This document shows positions 47,829 to 58,435 of a stretch of 64,000 bases of DNA, in pieces. Source of the stretch: Erigeron canadensis (lineage: Eukaryota > Streptophyta > Magnoliopsida > Asterales > Asteraceae); NCBI RefSeq assembly GCF_010389155.1, contig NC_057761.1:50392213-50456212 (forward strand). Direction: 5' to 3'. The position numbers and the translations under genes are program-made. The notes below the pieces were generated by a model. The model made no database searches, had not been told where the DNA came from, and saw nothing but the letters and a program-made list of their open reading frames with translations. The first letter of the stretch is position 1. Every line of letters begins with the position of its first letter.

Positions 47829-48555
47829 TGATCCATCAATCAATTAATTGCAGCATGTTTTGAGTCTTTCATTTCGACAGCTTTTTCATCATCTAGCTAG
47901 GGACATGTTTGTGAGTGCTCGATCGTATTTAATTTGTTATCTTGTTTGCATATCATGTGTGAAATTAATAAATTAAAACTAATAATATATGTATGTTTGA
48001 TTAATTACCAATGTGTGTGTATATATATATAGCATCTGATTTGGTTTACTTCATTGGTTGGTCTTTCATGCAAATGTAACAACTACATGTAGAAGAAATA
48101 ACCAATAAACTCGGCTGATATTTGCATTAACATTATAATTGGCTTCAATAAGCAATGAATTATATATATACACGTACGTAATAACATCATTAATATCCTT
48201 TTTTTTCCCCTACTACATGATATATTTGTGGCAGCCGGCCTTGATCAGTTATATATAGTACTCCTGATTAATTATGTATTCATTCAAATAGAATTATGTA
48301 AAACCGAATGAAAGAAATTAGTACTACAAGTAAAAGAAATTAGTACTACAAGTTAATTTTGTAAGTAAGTTCTTATCGATCGGATACTAAGACTCGTTGT
48401 GTAGCTAGTATATAAGAATGGAGATATATAGTTCTATAACAAAAGCATTTCAATGATGCAAATACTATAGAAATTAGGATTACAAAAGTTTTGAACGGAA
48501 ACTACTGTGTGACGACCTTCTAAAACTGGGTTTCGATTTTATTTTATTTTGTTAA
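47829..48555. other. 3' region of the SPIRAL1-like gene and AT-rich spacer
   Basis: This should include the 3' UTR. A small direct repeat, AAGAAATTAGTACTACAAGT, occurs twice near 48313 and 48334. No gene is seen. Confidence 0.5.
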
Positions 48556-48988
48556 TCTTTATATATAATAAAGAATGATTGTTTTTTAAACTATTTTTAG
48601 AAACAATTATGATGTGGCATGTCTACAAATTTTTTTAAAATGTTTTTTAATTATTTTATTTATGATGTCATATCTAATTAGCAAAATTTTAAAGATAAAT
48701 AGCCAATTAAATATTTTCAAAATGTTTTATTTTATTTATAATGTTTACAAATTTATTCTTTTATTAGAAAACAAAATAAATACTTTTTTATATAATATCA
48801 TAAATGTCTTTTTATGTTTTATTAATGCAATAGGTAGTAATATATATAATTATTGTGTTAATCAATTTAATATCTTCAAGCCGAGTTATTATATATCAAT
48901 AACAAAAATTATATACATTTTTTTAGTTTTTTATTGCTTTTAAAATTTTATTAAAAATGTCCGGGTTGAAGCCGGACTGATTAACTAA
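48556..48988 (+). mobile_element. Helitron-like element, 433 bases
   Basis: The left end A|TCTTTATATATAATAAAG and the right hairpin TCCGGGTTGAAGCCGGA (48960-48976) followed by TGATTAA and CTAA (48985-48988) fit a Helitron, inserted between A and T. Both ends match the element at 9138, so they are one family. A 109-codon frame inside (48614-48943) is AT-driven low complexity, not a gene. A (TA)n run follows at about 48989-49011. Confidence 0.7.
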
Positions 48989-49011
48989 TATATATATATA
49001 TATATATATAT

Positions 49012-50471
49012 AGCACCTTTCTTCCTTTATCCTTGTTGACTGAAAAGTAAATGTCCCCAAAAGATGGTTTATGAAATTTTATAGCATGAATACATTTTTA
49101 TAGGAAGAATATGAATGCTCAACCTCAACGAGTCAAAGTCACCTCTTCTGGCTTCTAGGTTAATGGGTAACCTCTTCAGGCCCGTAGTTTGATCATAGCC
49201 CAATATCCAATAATATAGCTTAGCCCATTATGTTTATATCTGTTTCTTACTTTCTTAGTTGGGCCAACTTGTGTTAATTTTTGAAAGAGTTAATTGCACA
49301 AATCATCCGGGGTTTGCACATTTTCGTGGTTTTCATCAATCCCTCTAAGGTTTTTTTAGTAGATTTCGTCCTTTAAGTTTTTCTTTAGTAGATTTCGTCC
49401 TCATCGATCCCTCTAAGAGTACATTTTCGCTTTTTTAACTTTGTTTTTTTAGTAGATTTGTAATAAGTAAATAGATCTAAATAAAAATAAAACGTTAACA
49501 AATCCCTCATTATCCATGAATAAACTTGTTACTAATTTGATAGTAACTAAGTAAACAGCGATCCTTCAAGTCTGATTCCGGATTTGGAATTGGATATTGA
49601 ATTAGGTCTTTAACCCGATCCATGCACAATCCATTGTCATTCCTAAAAGGAGGGTATGAGATGAGAGAAAGTGTCGAAAATGAGTGTGAAACTCCCCCTA
49701 CTCTTATTTGTTATTATATATATATGGCCAAATGCAAGGACGGAGGAGTATGGCTTCCAATTTTAATACAATGTAATTTTTAAAAATTGTAAGAAAAAAT
49801 AAGTAGTAACTAAATACAAATGTTCCCTTCGTCGTCATAATCCCATTCTTTAGAATCATTGGTCATCGAAGCATTAATTTTAAGATAGATCTTTGGGAGA
49901 ATAAAAAACTTGAGTTGTTTTGATTTTTAGTACAAAGAATGAAGAAAGATTAAAGAAAAAGTTTTCTCTATTTGGGTGTTTAAATATGTAGTACATTAAT
50001 AGTGTAGCTGTTTGTGATTTTCTTTCAAATTGTTATATATATTTATCACGAACAACTAATTATAATAATCATAATAGTTATGTAGAAAAGATACATATAC
50101 AAGCTAATTATATCCTAAAAAAGTTTTTTTTTGTTGTTTCTTGCATTATGATTGAATAGGTTTCATTTAATAAGACCTTGTCCGGCGATACGTGTGGTCT
50201 TTATTTATTTTAAAAAAACTTGTATGTAAATATGAGGGTTGTAGGGAACAAAATTCTTTTGAGGGTCCATTTTCTATTCTCGAGCTAGACCCATTTTTTT
50301 TACATTCTCGGATACGACTCTTATAAGTATGACATACAACTTTCAAAATTGTCCCCTCGCAAAAGAGTTCGTGGCTCTGTCTCTGGTGTAGGAGCTTGAG
50401 GTTAACTGATAAACTCAATCGTAATAAATTAGTTGTGTGGAAGGGAATGAGGTTGCCCTAATATGTAAGAA
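49012..50471. other. Gene-free stretch
   Basis: No gene is supported. A phrase with TTTAGTAGATTTCGTCCT occurs twice in close succession near 49350-49400, a small local duplication. The minus-strand frame at 50167-50418 has no domain that I recognise. Confidence 0.5.
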
Positions 50472-50975
50472 GGTGTTTATTCCAAAATACACTTTTTGTT
50501 TTCCATTTTTGGTTTTAAAAAAAAACATGAATAGCAGAAAACGCGATTAAATTATAGTTTTTCTAAAGAAGTTTTCAAGAAAACAGAAAACATTGTTTTC
50601 CACTATTCAATGAAAAATTAAAAAACACTTTTTATGGTTTTCCAGTTTTCATTTTCTATTTTCCATATTTTAATTGCATTTTTAGTTGTAGAAAATGTTA
50701 TATAGTTTTCTATTTTCAATTTTCTAGAAAATAAAATGAGTTTTCCGTCTCTGGATGCAAATTAAAATTTTGAAATCGCGTTCAAATTTTAGAAAATGAA
50801 AAGTAGAAAACAATAAAAAAAATATTTTCTAAATTTCCATAGAAAAGTGAAAAGCAATGTTTTCTGATTATATGGAAAACATTTTTAGAAAACTATGATT
50901 TAAACGCGTTTTCTGTTTTTCATGTTTTATTGGAAAACAAAAATTAAAAATAATGGGTGTTTTTTCCAACTAAAC
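50472..50975. mobile_element. MITE with long terminal inverted repeats
   Basis: About 130 bases at each end pair imperfectly. The left arm includes AACATGAATAGCAGAAAACG, CGATTAAATTATAGTTTT and ACAGAAAACATTGTTTTCCA. The right arm carries the inverse: AGCAATGTTTTCTGATTATA, AAAACTATGATTTAAACGCG and TTTTCTGTTTTTCATGTTTT. The middle is AT-rich with more TTTTC/GAAAA words. No coding capacity. End positions are approximate and the target duplication is not resolved. Confidence 0.65.
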
Positions 50976-51059
50976 TTGTCCTAAAAATCTCAAAATATGT
51001 TAACTCTTTCCCTTACGCCTTTGCCCTTGCCCCAGTCAGCCCTTGGCCCCCGGTCCAAT

Positions 51060-51515
51060 GTTTTAAATACCGGTAAATACTAGCCAGTATTACCAGTATT
51101 ATCGGTATTGGAAGGTATTCCGGTATTTTATGCCCAGTATTTTCATTATTCAATAATGGCCGGTATTTTCGGTATTCCGATATTTTTCGGTATTACCATT
51201 CCGGTCTTTCCAGTATTTAAAAAAAAAAATTGAATTTTTTTAAAAATTATTTTTATCATACTTTAGTGTTATTTTTTATTATTAGTAAACTTTAAAACTT
51301 ATTTTTTGTTATGAAATACATAATTACTAATATTTTTCAGTGGATTATAAATGTATTTTGACTATTCTTTAAAATTGTAACAAGTTTTGTATAATTTTTA
51401 TTAAAAAATAAATAATTTAAAATAATTGTATCGGTCGGTATTTCCAGTAATACCGATAATACCGCAAAATTTGTCCACACCGGTATGACTAATATATCAG
51501 TTTTTAAAATATTCC
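51060..51515. repeat. CCGGTATT-rich element with inverted ends
   Basis: Both ends are built from CCGGTATT, TACCAGTATT and their complements (51070-51215 and 51425-51490), with an AT-rich centre. This design parallels the CGGTT-rich hAT-like element at 38436. Flanking bases suggest ends near 51065 and 51500, but no target duplication was fixed. Confidence 0.5.
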
Positions 51516-51555
51516 CTCGGTCACCCCTTGCTCCTTTCCACTAGGTAGCTCAGAA

Positions 51556-52371
51556 TGTGACATCCGTCAACAAAACTGGTAATTTATTATAGTCTCTAAC
51601 TTACATTCCAAATTTCTTGACTAGTCAATGTGCCTATATAGTATAACAAGCATAGAAATGTGGTGATCATTTCCAATATGGGATCTCTATTACTTGATAT
51701 TCAATAGTTTAGGATTGAGATATTTGATCTTCCTAAACGTAGATGACTATAACTATCCCCGTAATTTCTAGACTTGTAGTTGTTAGTCATATTTATTTAT
51801 AGACATTGATAAATTAGTATACGCTATTTAGTGGTGAACGAAATCAATAATTATAAAAGTAATATATAATTAGTATAAGTCGTAAGATGGTAATAGTAAT
51901 AGTAAAATATCATATGTTTAGTAAAAATTTTAGTCATATATATTACCACATTTAATGGTGAGCAAGGAATTTTAATTCCATTAGAATTCTTATGATACAT
52001 TAAGTCTAATCATAAACTAACTAAAACACTTATCACATATATATAAATAATGACTATACCCTAAACAAAAAAAAAAAAAAAAAATATAACCTATCTTTGA
52101 TTCCTCCTGCCGTCGAACATCATCAAACAAAACACCATCACAAATCTATTTTTTTTTTTATCACTCAATTCTCAAAAAAATCATCTTAAGGAGTTCTTGG
52201 ATTTTGGTAAGTTTAATTATAATTCTATTGAATCTTGATTTAAATTACAATTAATAATAAAATTCTTAAAGATTATATTCTATTCTTCTTTTCAAGGTGT
52301 CTAAGAAGAAGATCATCAATCTTGGGGTAAAATCACTTGTCTTCTCTTTTCATATATATTAGTCTTTTTAA

Positions 52372-52404
<33 letters not shown>

Positions 52405-54246
52405 AGCATATTTTTTTTTTTATTAATTTTTATTTATAAGTAACCTATTTGATGAATATATATTATGGCAAATTTATAATAATGAATGAAAGGGTTTTTT
52501 TTTTAGGGTTAAATCAAAAGCTTGAATAATAAATCATATTAATGTTAAAAGTTTAAGTATTCAATGAAGCATAATAATTAATGTAATAAAAGAAATCCAA
52601 TTATGAAGGCATGAAAATCATAATAACAGATTTAATTAGGTGTTGGAAAGATTTGAAATTTTATATATAAATATTAGTTGTAGTAGTCTTTAAAACAGTT
52701 TGTTTGGGTTATTTCAGAATCTGGACAGATTCATTTTGTTAACTTTGAGAGGTCGTATCTTGGTCATGGGAGATGGTTAAGTCACGTTTTTGGTGTCTAA
52801 AATTAAGTTCAGGAAGTCTACTTTCTGGTGGAAGTGGTTTCGTGTCAAAATATGAAGTTTAAGGTTGTCAAACGAATTTTATAACAAAACTGCGCAAAGC
52901 TGAGTTTTCCGAACAGATTTTGGTCGACTTCAAATAGTCATATCTTGGTCGATTTTATGAACTGGAAAATTATTTTTCTCCAGAAACGTTTTTGAGATGT
53001 TAAGATTGTACAGTAAAAAAATTGGATTTTTTTGAAGCTTCGAAGGCCCTTAACTTTTATAAAACTTTTCTGTGCGCAAACAGTGATTTTTCTGACTAGT
53101 CTGTAATCATTGAATTTTTAAAAATAGTTAACGTGCCAAATAAATTATAAAAAAATTCATGTAAGTATATAACACTCTAAGGTAACAGTAGTTAAGATTT
53201 GGAATCTTGAATCATTCGTTTCATCCTAATAAAAAAATAGATAAAGTTACCAAAAATTTCAGTTAATATGAACTTGTAGAATTTAATCTTAAATCAGTAA
53301 AACAAATATTATATATTAAGTTATGTGACTTGTAACTTAATAATATATGACAAATCAATTGTGAATATTTTGAAAGTAGCCATATGTGTATTTCATCAAA
53401 TACGGGTTACAATGGACAGTTCTTGACCATGTCCATAATTGTAACTTGTTCATATTTATATGTTGTGTAGATTCTAGCGACCTTGTTGGAATTGCATAAC
53501 TACTTGCTTGTTGAGGTGAGTTTCGTGGCCCCTTTTTATTTTATTTGTTTGGGGGAAAATGATGCTCAAACACTTTTCATTTCTTTAGTAGTTGTGCCAA
53601 ACTTTTTTGTTTTCTTGGACAAATACGTGTAATTATGAAATGTGTATGCTAGCTTGTTTGTGTTGATTCCATGATGCAATAGATGTCTGTTGATATCTAT
53701 TGAAGACTATTTGATATCTATCGACCAACTATATACTACAGCTGGTAGTTGTTGGTATTTAAAGCATGATTGAGTTGTTGGCAGGAGTGATGGGGATTGT
53801 GTTGTTGGATAACTATGATGACATTGATTACTATTTGGATTGCATACAAGCTGCTACATGTTTATTTTTACACTATTGTCCAAACCTCATATATCATGCA
53901 CAACAAATTCATTTGAATTCCTTTAAACCTACGAACTCACCAACATTATGTTGACATTTTCGAGCATTCATTTTCAGGTAATAACAATGTTTAAGAAGAT
54001 TGAGCTTATGGACTTTAGGAAGACCAATAAAGAGATCCTTCATGGACTCCTAGATTGCATGTGAAACATTGAACGCTATTTGCAGTTATTACTTCTTTGC
54101 TATTTGAGGCGTGTTGCCTAGACCTTCCGTTTATGGAATTTACATTTATTTGAATTTCATTTAGTATGACTCTATTATAAAGTCCATGTGCCTTTGCTAT
54201 ATCTTTTAGTCATATCCTACGATTCCGCCTAAGGTGGGGTGTGACA
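51556..54246 (+). repeat. 5' LTR of the Ty3/gypsy element (2,691 bases)
   Basis: It starts TGTGACATCC and ends GGGTGTGACA, with TG...CA ends. It is almost identical to the 3' LTR; the differences I saw were indels in A/T runs and TA runs. It includes a 62-codon open frame (53766-53954) repeated in the other LTR, of no recognisable function, and the word pair GGTGAGTTTCGTGG (53515) and CTACGAACTCACC (53929), shared in part with the solo LTR at 15577. Confidence 0.95.
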
Positions 54247-54249
54247 GAT

Positions 54250-54262
54250 TGGTATCAGAGCC
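54250..54262 (+). promoter_or_regulatory. Primer-binding site, Met-tRNA type
   Basis: TGGTATCAGAGCC begins three bases after the 5' LTR. It is the usual plant site complementary to the 3' end of initiator Met tRNA and primes minus-strand DNA synthesis. Confidence 0.9.
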
Positions 54263-54494
54263 GTGGTTATAGAGAATTAGGTGGTTTGGCCTAGACTATA
54301 ACCTAAGTACCCTCATATAGTGTACATTATAGGAACTATTTGTGCATCGTATATGTGTGAGTACTTTCATTAGATAGCACTAGTTATGTGAGCCTTATAT
54401 TTGCGTTTAATTGCTAATTATGATGAAGCCTTATGTGCTTAGATTAGTGCAAAGTTTCAGCCTGTAATTTTAACGTAGCTAGTTTTACTTAGTC

Positions 54495-54920
54495 ATGGCA
54501 CGTACAAAGAAAACAGCCCGTAAGAGTTCCGCATGGAGGGACATAATCATCCGTCGACAACTTAAAAGGGACGTCGCAGCTAACAAGGAAACCCCCGCTC
54601 AAGAACCATCTCAGAAGCCTAGAGTTTCCTCTGAAAGCGAACCGTCAGAAGATCCTAACTACTACTCCAAGACAGTTATAATCATCGATTCTGACAGCGA
54701 GCCGGAGGAAGAATCGGACTATGATTCTAAGGCAGACTCCGAAAGCGTTCATAAGGGAAAGACAATGGAGGCTACGATAAAGGACAACAGAAGCTATAGT
54801 CCTACTAGCTCAGTAAGCTCTCAAGAGAGCCGGGTCGGACCAACACGACAACAAGCTTCTTATCCTCCCACCATTTCCTCCAACTCCCCTTATGACGCCA
54901 CTTGCACGTGGGAGGGCTAG
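54495..54920 (+). CDS. Extra ORF with histone H3 tail-like N terminus
   Basis: A 141-residue frame between the primer site and Gag. Residues 1-12 read MARTKKTARKSS, against MARTKQTARKST in histone H3: ten of twelve agree, including Lys4, Arg8, Lys9 and Ser10 in H3 numbering. With a two-residue gap a further RRQL segment (H3 RKQL) can be aligned. The histone fold of H3 is absent. Residues 61-69 (VIIIDSDSE) followed by more acids look like a SUMO-interaction motif. The rest is rich in Ser, Glu, Asp and Pro and probably disordered. It ends 461 bases before the Gag start. I know of no described function. Its place at the 5' end of the genomic RNA would allow translation. It may be a captured histone tail, a mimic, or chance; I favour one of the first two. 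Confidence 0.6.
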   Translation: MARTKKTARKSSAWRDIIIRRQLKRDVAANKETPAQEPSQKPRVSSESEPSEDPNYYSKTVIIIDSDSEPEEESDYDSKADSESVHKGKTMEATIKDNRSYSPTSSVSSQESRVGPTRQQASYPPTISSNSPYDATCTWEG

Positions 54921-55381
54921 CCTTTAAGGACTATCTAGGAATCCTATCGAACTTGCATTAGCTTCTTTTTTCTTACTTTCTTAGTTTTGGATTTTATTCT
55001 TATGTCTTGGATTCCTTCTTTCGAATTTGGAAATTTCTTGGATTTATAAATTTTTTTTTTTAGATTGATTGATTAATCGAAATGTCGTGCTTGGTATATG
55101 GATCTATGTGTTTTGTGGCAATTATTTATGAAGGATGTGCTGAATTTGTGACATGTGAATTTGGACGATAAAAACGTGTGTGGTGGGATGTAGTTGTAAT
55201 TACGGTGCGCAACGTAATTACAAATACATCACAACACACATGCGCTTATATGACCAAGTTTGCTGATCAAACTCAACACAATTAACAAATTGGACAAGGT
55301 GTAAGAATTTTGCCATGAGTAGTAGTTATTCATTGAAAGTCTTCATCAAGTACTTATAAATCCTTTCTCTTTGTGTAGAAA
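54921..55381 (+). other. Spacer between the extra ORF and Gag
   Basis: This spacer is 461 bases with no coding frame of note. It holds an inverted pair, GTTGTAATTACGGTGCGCAA-type sequence around 55190-55215, where TGTAATTAC and GTAATTACA face each other. It could act in ribosome access or splicing, but nothing specific can be shown. Confidence 0.4.
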
Positions 55382-56761
55382 ATGAATAGAGGAGGAAGAA
55401 ATGGAGGACGTGGAGGTAGAGGTGGTGGACGTGGTGGAAATAATGGGGTTAATGATGGAGAAGGTGATGGTGGCAATCCGGATATTGCAAACATGATCAC
55501 TCAGCAAATAGCTGCCGCTATTCCTACTATTGTTACTCAAGTGACCGCTGCTGTTCTTAATGCCAACAACAATAACCCTAATAATAATAACAATAATGAG
55601 AATAACAATAACAACAATGAGAACAACAATAACAATAATGAGAACAATAATAACAATAATGAAAATAACAATGATGGTAATCAGAATAACAACATCATTG
55701 GAGGCAATAATAATGGATGCACCTATAGGGAGTTTCAATATTGTAAACCACCAGATTTTGATGGCAAGGGAGGAGCATTGGCAGCCACTAGATGGATAGA
55801 GAAAATGGAAGCTGTCATGGATATTAGCAACTGTGCAGAGAATCAAAAGGTGAAGTATGCCGCAGCTTCACTGACTAATAAAGCATTGACATGGTGGAAC
55901 ACTGAGATACAAGCTAGGGGTAGAGTAGCAGCTGTGGGGATGACATGGGACGAGTTTAAGGAATTACTACTGGAAGAATTCTGTCCGAAAAATGAAATGC
56001 AAAAGTTGGAAAATGAATTTTGGAATCATTCAATGGTAGGAGCCAAACATGCCGCTTACACTGATCGGTTTTATGAGCTTGCCAAACTAGTACCTCATCT
56101 AGTTAGACCTGAATCAAATAGGATCCAGAGGTATATCTATGGTCTTGTTCCCCAAATTCGTGGGCTTGTGTCAGCAACTGAGCCAACCACGATTCAAAGT
56201 GCTATTCAGAAAGCAGGTTCTTTAACGGATGAAATGGTGAGAAATGGGTCATTGTCTAAGGTTAATGAGAAAAGGAAGGATGGTACTGAGACAAGTGGGT
56301 CAAAGAATACTAATGGAAATAACAAGAAGGCAAAAATGGCAACGGGGTTGATGGCAACGGATGCGACTAAGATCGGATATACGGGTACTGCTCCAAAGTG
56401 TACAAAATGTCAATTCCATCATTTCCAAAATTCACCTTGCCGTTTGTGTACAAACTGCAACCGATTTGGACACCTTGCTAGGGACTGTCGAGTGGGAGTC
56501 AAGCAGGTGGCTCCGGTGAATGCTGTTAACCCGATAAATAACCGTGGAACGTGCTATGAGTGCGGTAGTCATAACCATTACCGCAACACGTGTCCAAATT
56601 TGAACCGAGCATGGGGTCAGAGGGGTAATAATCCAAATCAAGTACTAGCTATTGGTGGAACTCAGAATCAAGGAAATAATCAGGGACAAAGAGCTAACAA
56701 TCAGAATCAAGTGGTAGCTAATGGAGGAAAATCAGAAGCACCTCATGGGCATTCAGGCTAA
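55382..56761 (+). CDS. Gag protein of the Ty3/gypsy element
   Basis: A 459-residue frame. Residues 3-30 are Gly/Arg-rich. Residues 60-112 are almost pure Asn, with four NNNNNNE heptads. Residues about 118-290 are the retrotransposon Gag core ([58 protein letters not shown]). Two zinc knuckles of the C-X2-C-X4-H-X4-C type follow at 356-369 ([14 protein letters not shown]) and 391-404 ([14 protein letters not shown]), preceded by a third, imperfect Cys/His cluster at 340-353. Gag packages the RNA and builds the particle. The frame ends at 56761 and overlaps the next frame, which is +1 relative to it. The protease that normally follows the knuckles is absent. Confidence 0.9.
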   Translation: MNRGGRNGGRGGRGGGRGGNNGVNDGEGDGGNPDIANMITQQIAAAIPTIVTQVTAAVLNANNNNPNNNNNNENNNNNNENNNNNNENNNNNNENNNDGNQNNNIIGGNNNGCTYREFQYCKPPDFDGKGGALAATRWIEKMEAVMDISNCAENQKVKYAAASLTNKALTWWNTEIQARGRVAAVGMTWDEFKELLLEEFCPKNEMQKLENEFWNHSMVGAKHAAYTDRFYELAKLVPHLVRPESNRIQRYIYGLVPQIRGLVSATEPTTIQSAIQKAGSLTDEMVRNGSLSKVNEKRKDGTETSGSKNTNGNNKKAKMATGLMATDATKIGYTGTAPKCTKCQFHHFQNSPCRLCTNCNRFGHLARDCRVGVKQVAPVNAVNPINNRGTCYECGSHNHYRNTCPNLNRAWGQRGNNPNQVLAIGGTQNQGNNQGQRANNQNQVVANGGKSEAPHGHSG

Positions 56762-58187
56762 CGAGAAGAAACTCGAAAATATTCCTATCGTACGGGTTTT
56801 TCCACAAGTTTTTCCCGAAGATCTAACAGGATTACCTCCTGTAAGACAAGTTGAATTCCGTATAGATCTTATTCCGGGAGCGACGCCAGTCGCCAAAGCT
56901 CCATACCGTTTAGCACCTACCGAAATGCAAGAACTGTCTAATCAACTCCAAGAGCTCCAAGAAAAAGGCTTCATCAGACCTAGTCATTCGCCTTGGGGAG
57001 CACCAGTATTGTTTGTCAAGAAGAAAGATGGTTCGTTTCGTATGTGCATCGATTACCGGGAGTTGAACAAACTGACAGTTAAGAATCGTTACCCTCTTCC
57101 TAGAATCGACGACTTATTCGATCAACTTCAAGGTGCGAAGTTTTTCTCGAAAATAGACCTTCGGTCCGGATATCATCAACTCAGAGTTAATGAAGCAGAT
57201 ATTCCAAAAACAGCATTCAGGACTCGATATGGACATTTTGAGTTCTTAGTCATGCCTTTCGGTTTGACTAATGCACCCGCAGTTTTCATGGATTTGATGA
57301 ACCGTGTATGCAAACCCTATCTCGATAAGTTTGTTATTGTATTCATTGATGACATTTTAATCTATTCGAAGTCTAAGGAAGAACATGAATCTCACTTGAA
57401 AATGATTCTTGAACTACTTTGGAAAGAGAGATTGTTTGCTAAGTTTTCGAAGTGCGACTTTTGGTTACAAGAAGTTCATTTCCTTGGGCATGTAGTGAAT
57501 AGTGAAGGAATCCATGTTGACCCCAGTAAGATCGAAGCAGTAAAAGATTGGAAGACTCCTACGACGCCATCAGAGGTTCGTTCATTTCTAGGCTTGGCCG
57601 GGTATTATCGACGATTCATCGCTAACTTCTCGAAAATCGCTCAACCACTTACTCAGTTAACCCAAAAGGATAAGAAGTTTGATTGGGGAGATAAGCAAGA
57701 AAAGGCATTCCAAACACTGAAAGAAAATCTATGTAACGCTCCTATTCTTACCCTCCCCGATGGTCCGGACGATTTTGTAGTTTATTGTGATGCTTCAAAT
57801 CAAGGCTTGGGATGTGTACTAATGCAAAGGGGTAAAGTGATTGCTTATGCCTCTCGGCAACTCAAAATCCATGAGAAAAACTACACCACCCATGACTTGG
57901 AGCTTGGTGCAGTGGTTTTTGCACTCAAATGTTGGAGGCACTATCTCTATGGGACGAAAAGTGTGATCTACACCGATCACAAGAGTCTCCAACATATTTT
58001 CGATCAAAAAGAGTTGAATATGCGACAGAGGCGGTGGATTGAATTATTTAGTGACTATGATTGTGAGATTCGTTACCATCCGGGTAAGGCGAATGTTGTG
58101 GCTGACGCGTTAAGTAGGAAAGAAAGAATTAAGTCAAAGCAAGTACGAGCATTGATCATGACAATTCATTCGGATATAAATCAATGA
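56721..58187 (+). CDS. Pol part 1: reverse transcriptase and RNase H (no protease)
   Basis: A 488-residue frame overlapping the end of Gag by 41 bases. The RT domain spans residues about 60-250: [42 protein letters not shown] and the catalytic FIDD at 208-211. RNase H covers about 340-480, with acidic residues in [17 protein letters not shown] and YTDHKSLQ. It ends [17 protein letters not shown]. No D-T/S-G aspartic protease motif occurs upstream in either frame, and the distance from the zinc knuckles to RT is far shorter than in related elements, so the protease region seems deleted. The frame stops at 58185-58187, where the homologous reading continues in another frame, a one-base shift. 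Confidence 0.9.
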   Translation: MEENQKHLMGIQANEKKLENIPIVRVFPQVFPEDLTGLPPVRQVEFRIDLIPGATPVAKAPYRLAPTEMQELSNQLQELQEKGFIRPSHSPWGAPVLFVKKKDGSFRMCIDYRELNKLTVKNRYPLPRIDDLFDQLQGAKFFSKIDLRSGYHQLRVNEADIPKTAFRTRYGHFEFLVMPFGLTNAPAVFMDLMNRVCKPYLDKFVIVFIDDILIYSKSKEEHESHLKMILELLWKERLFAKFSKCDFWLQEVHFLGHVVNSEGIHVDPSKIEAVKDWKTPTTPSEVRSFLGLAGYYRRFIANFSKIAQPLTQLTQKDKKFDWGDKQEKAFQTLKENLCNAPILTLPDGPDDFVVYCDASNQGLGCVLMQRGKVIAYASRQLKIHEKNYTTHDLELGAVVFALKCWRHYLYGTKSVIYTDHKSLQHIFDQKELNMRQRRWIELFSDYDCEIRYHPGKANVVADALSRKERIKSKQVRALIMTIHSDINQ

Positions 58188-58435
58188 TAAGTCGGGCTCA
58201 AGATGAAGCATTGCAGAATATCAATGTAGAAAAAGAAGGGTTACGTGACCTTGATCAGCAAATGGAGCGTAAAGAGGATGGAGTACTGTACTTTGTAGGA
58301 CGAATATGGATTCCACTTGCAGGTGGATTAAGAACAGTGATTTTGGACGAGGCACATAGTACGAGATACTCCGTACACCGGGAGCTGATAAAATGTATCA
58401 CGACCTTAAGGATTTGTATTGGTGGCCGAGAATGA
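58184..58435 (+). pseudogene. Pol part 2: spacer and start of the integrase zinc domain, shifted frame
   Basis: This frame carries the reading on from pol part 1 after a one-base shift: [43 protein letters not shown]. These are the connection segment and the first His residues of the integrase HHCC zinc domain. A second one-base shift at about 58,375-58,385 passes the reading to the next frame; after that point this frame's residues are nonsense. Confidence 0.75.

Noticed and set aside
53766..53954. 62-codon open frame in both LTRs (again at 61871-62059)
   Set aside because: It is identical only because the LTRs are identical; no domain and no related frame seen in the solo LTR, so it is not annotated as a gene.
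55346..55846. 166-codon hydrophobic frame antisense to Gag
   Set aside because: It is the shadow of the Asn-rich codons read on the other strand, giving an artificial run of Ile and Val.
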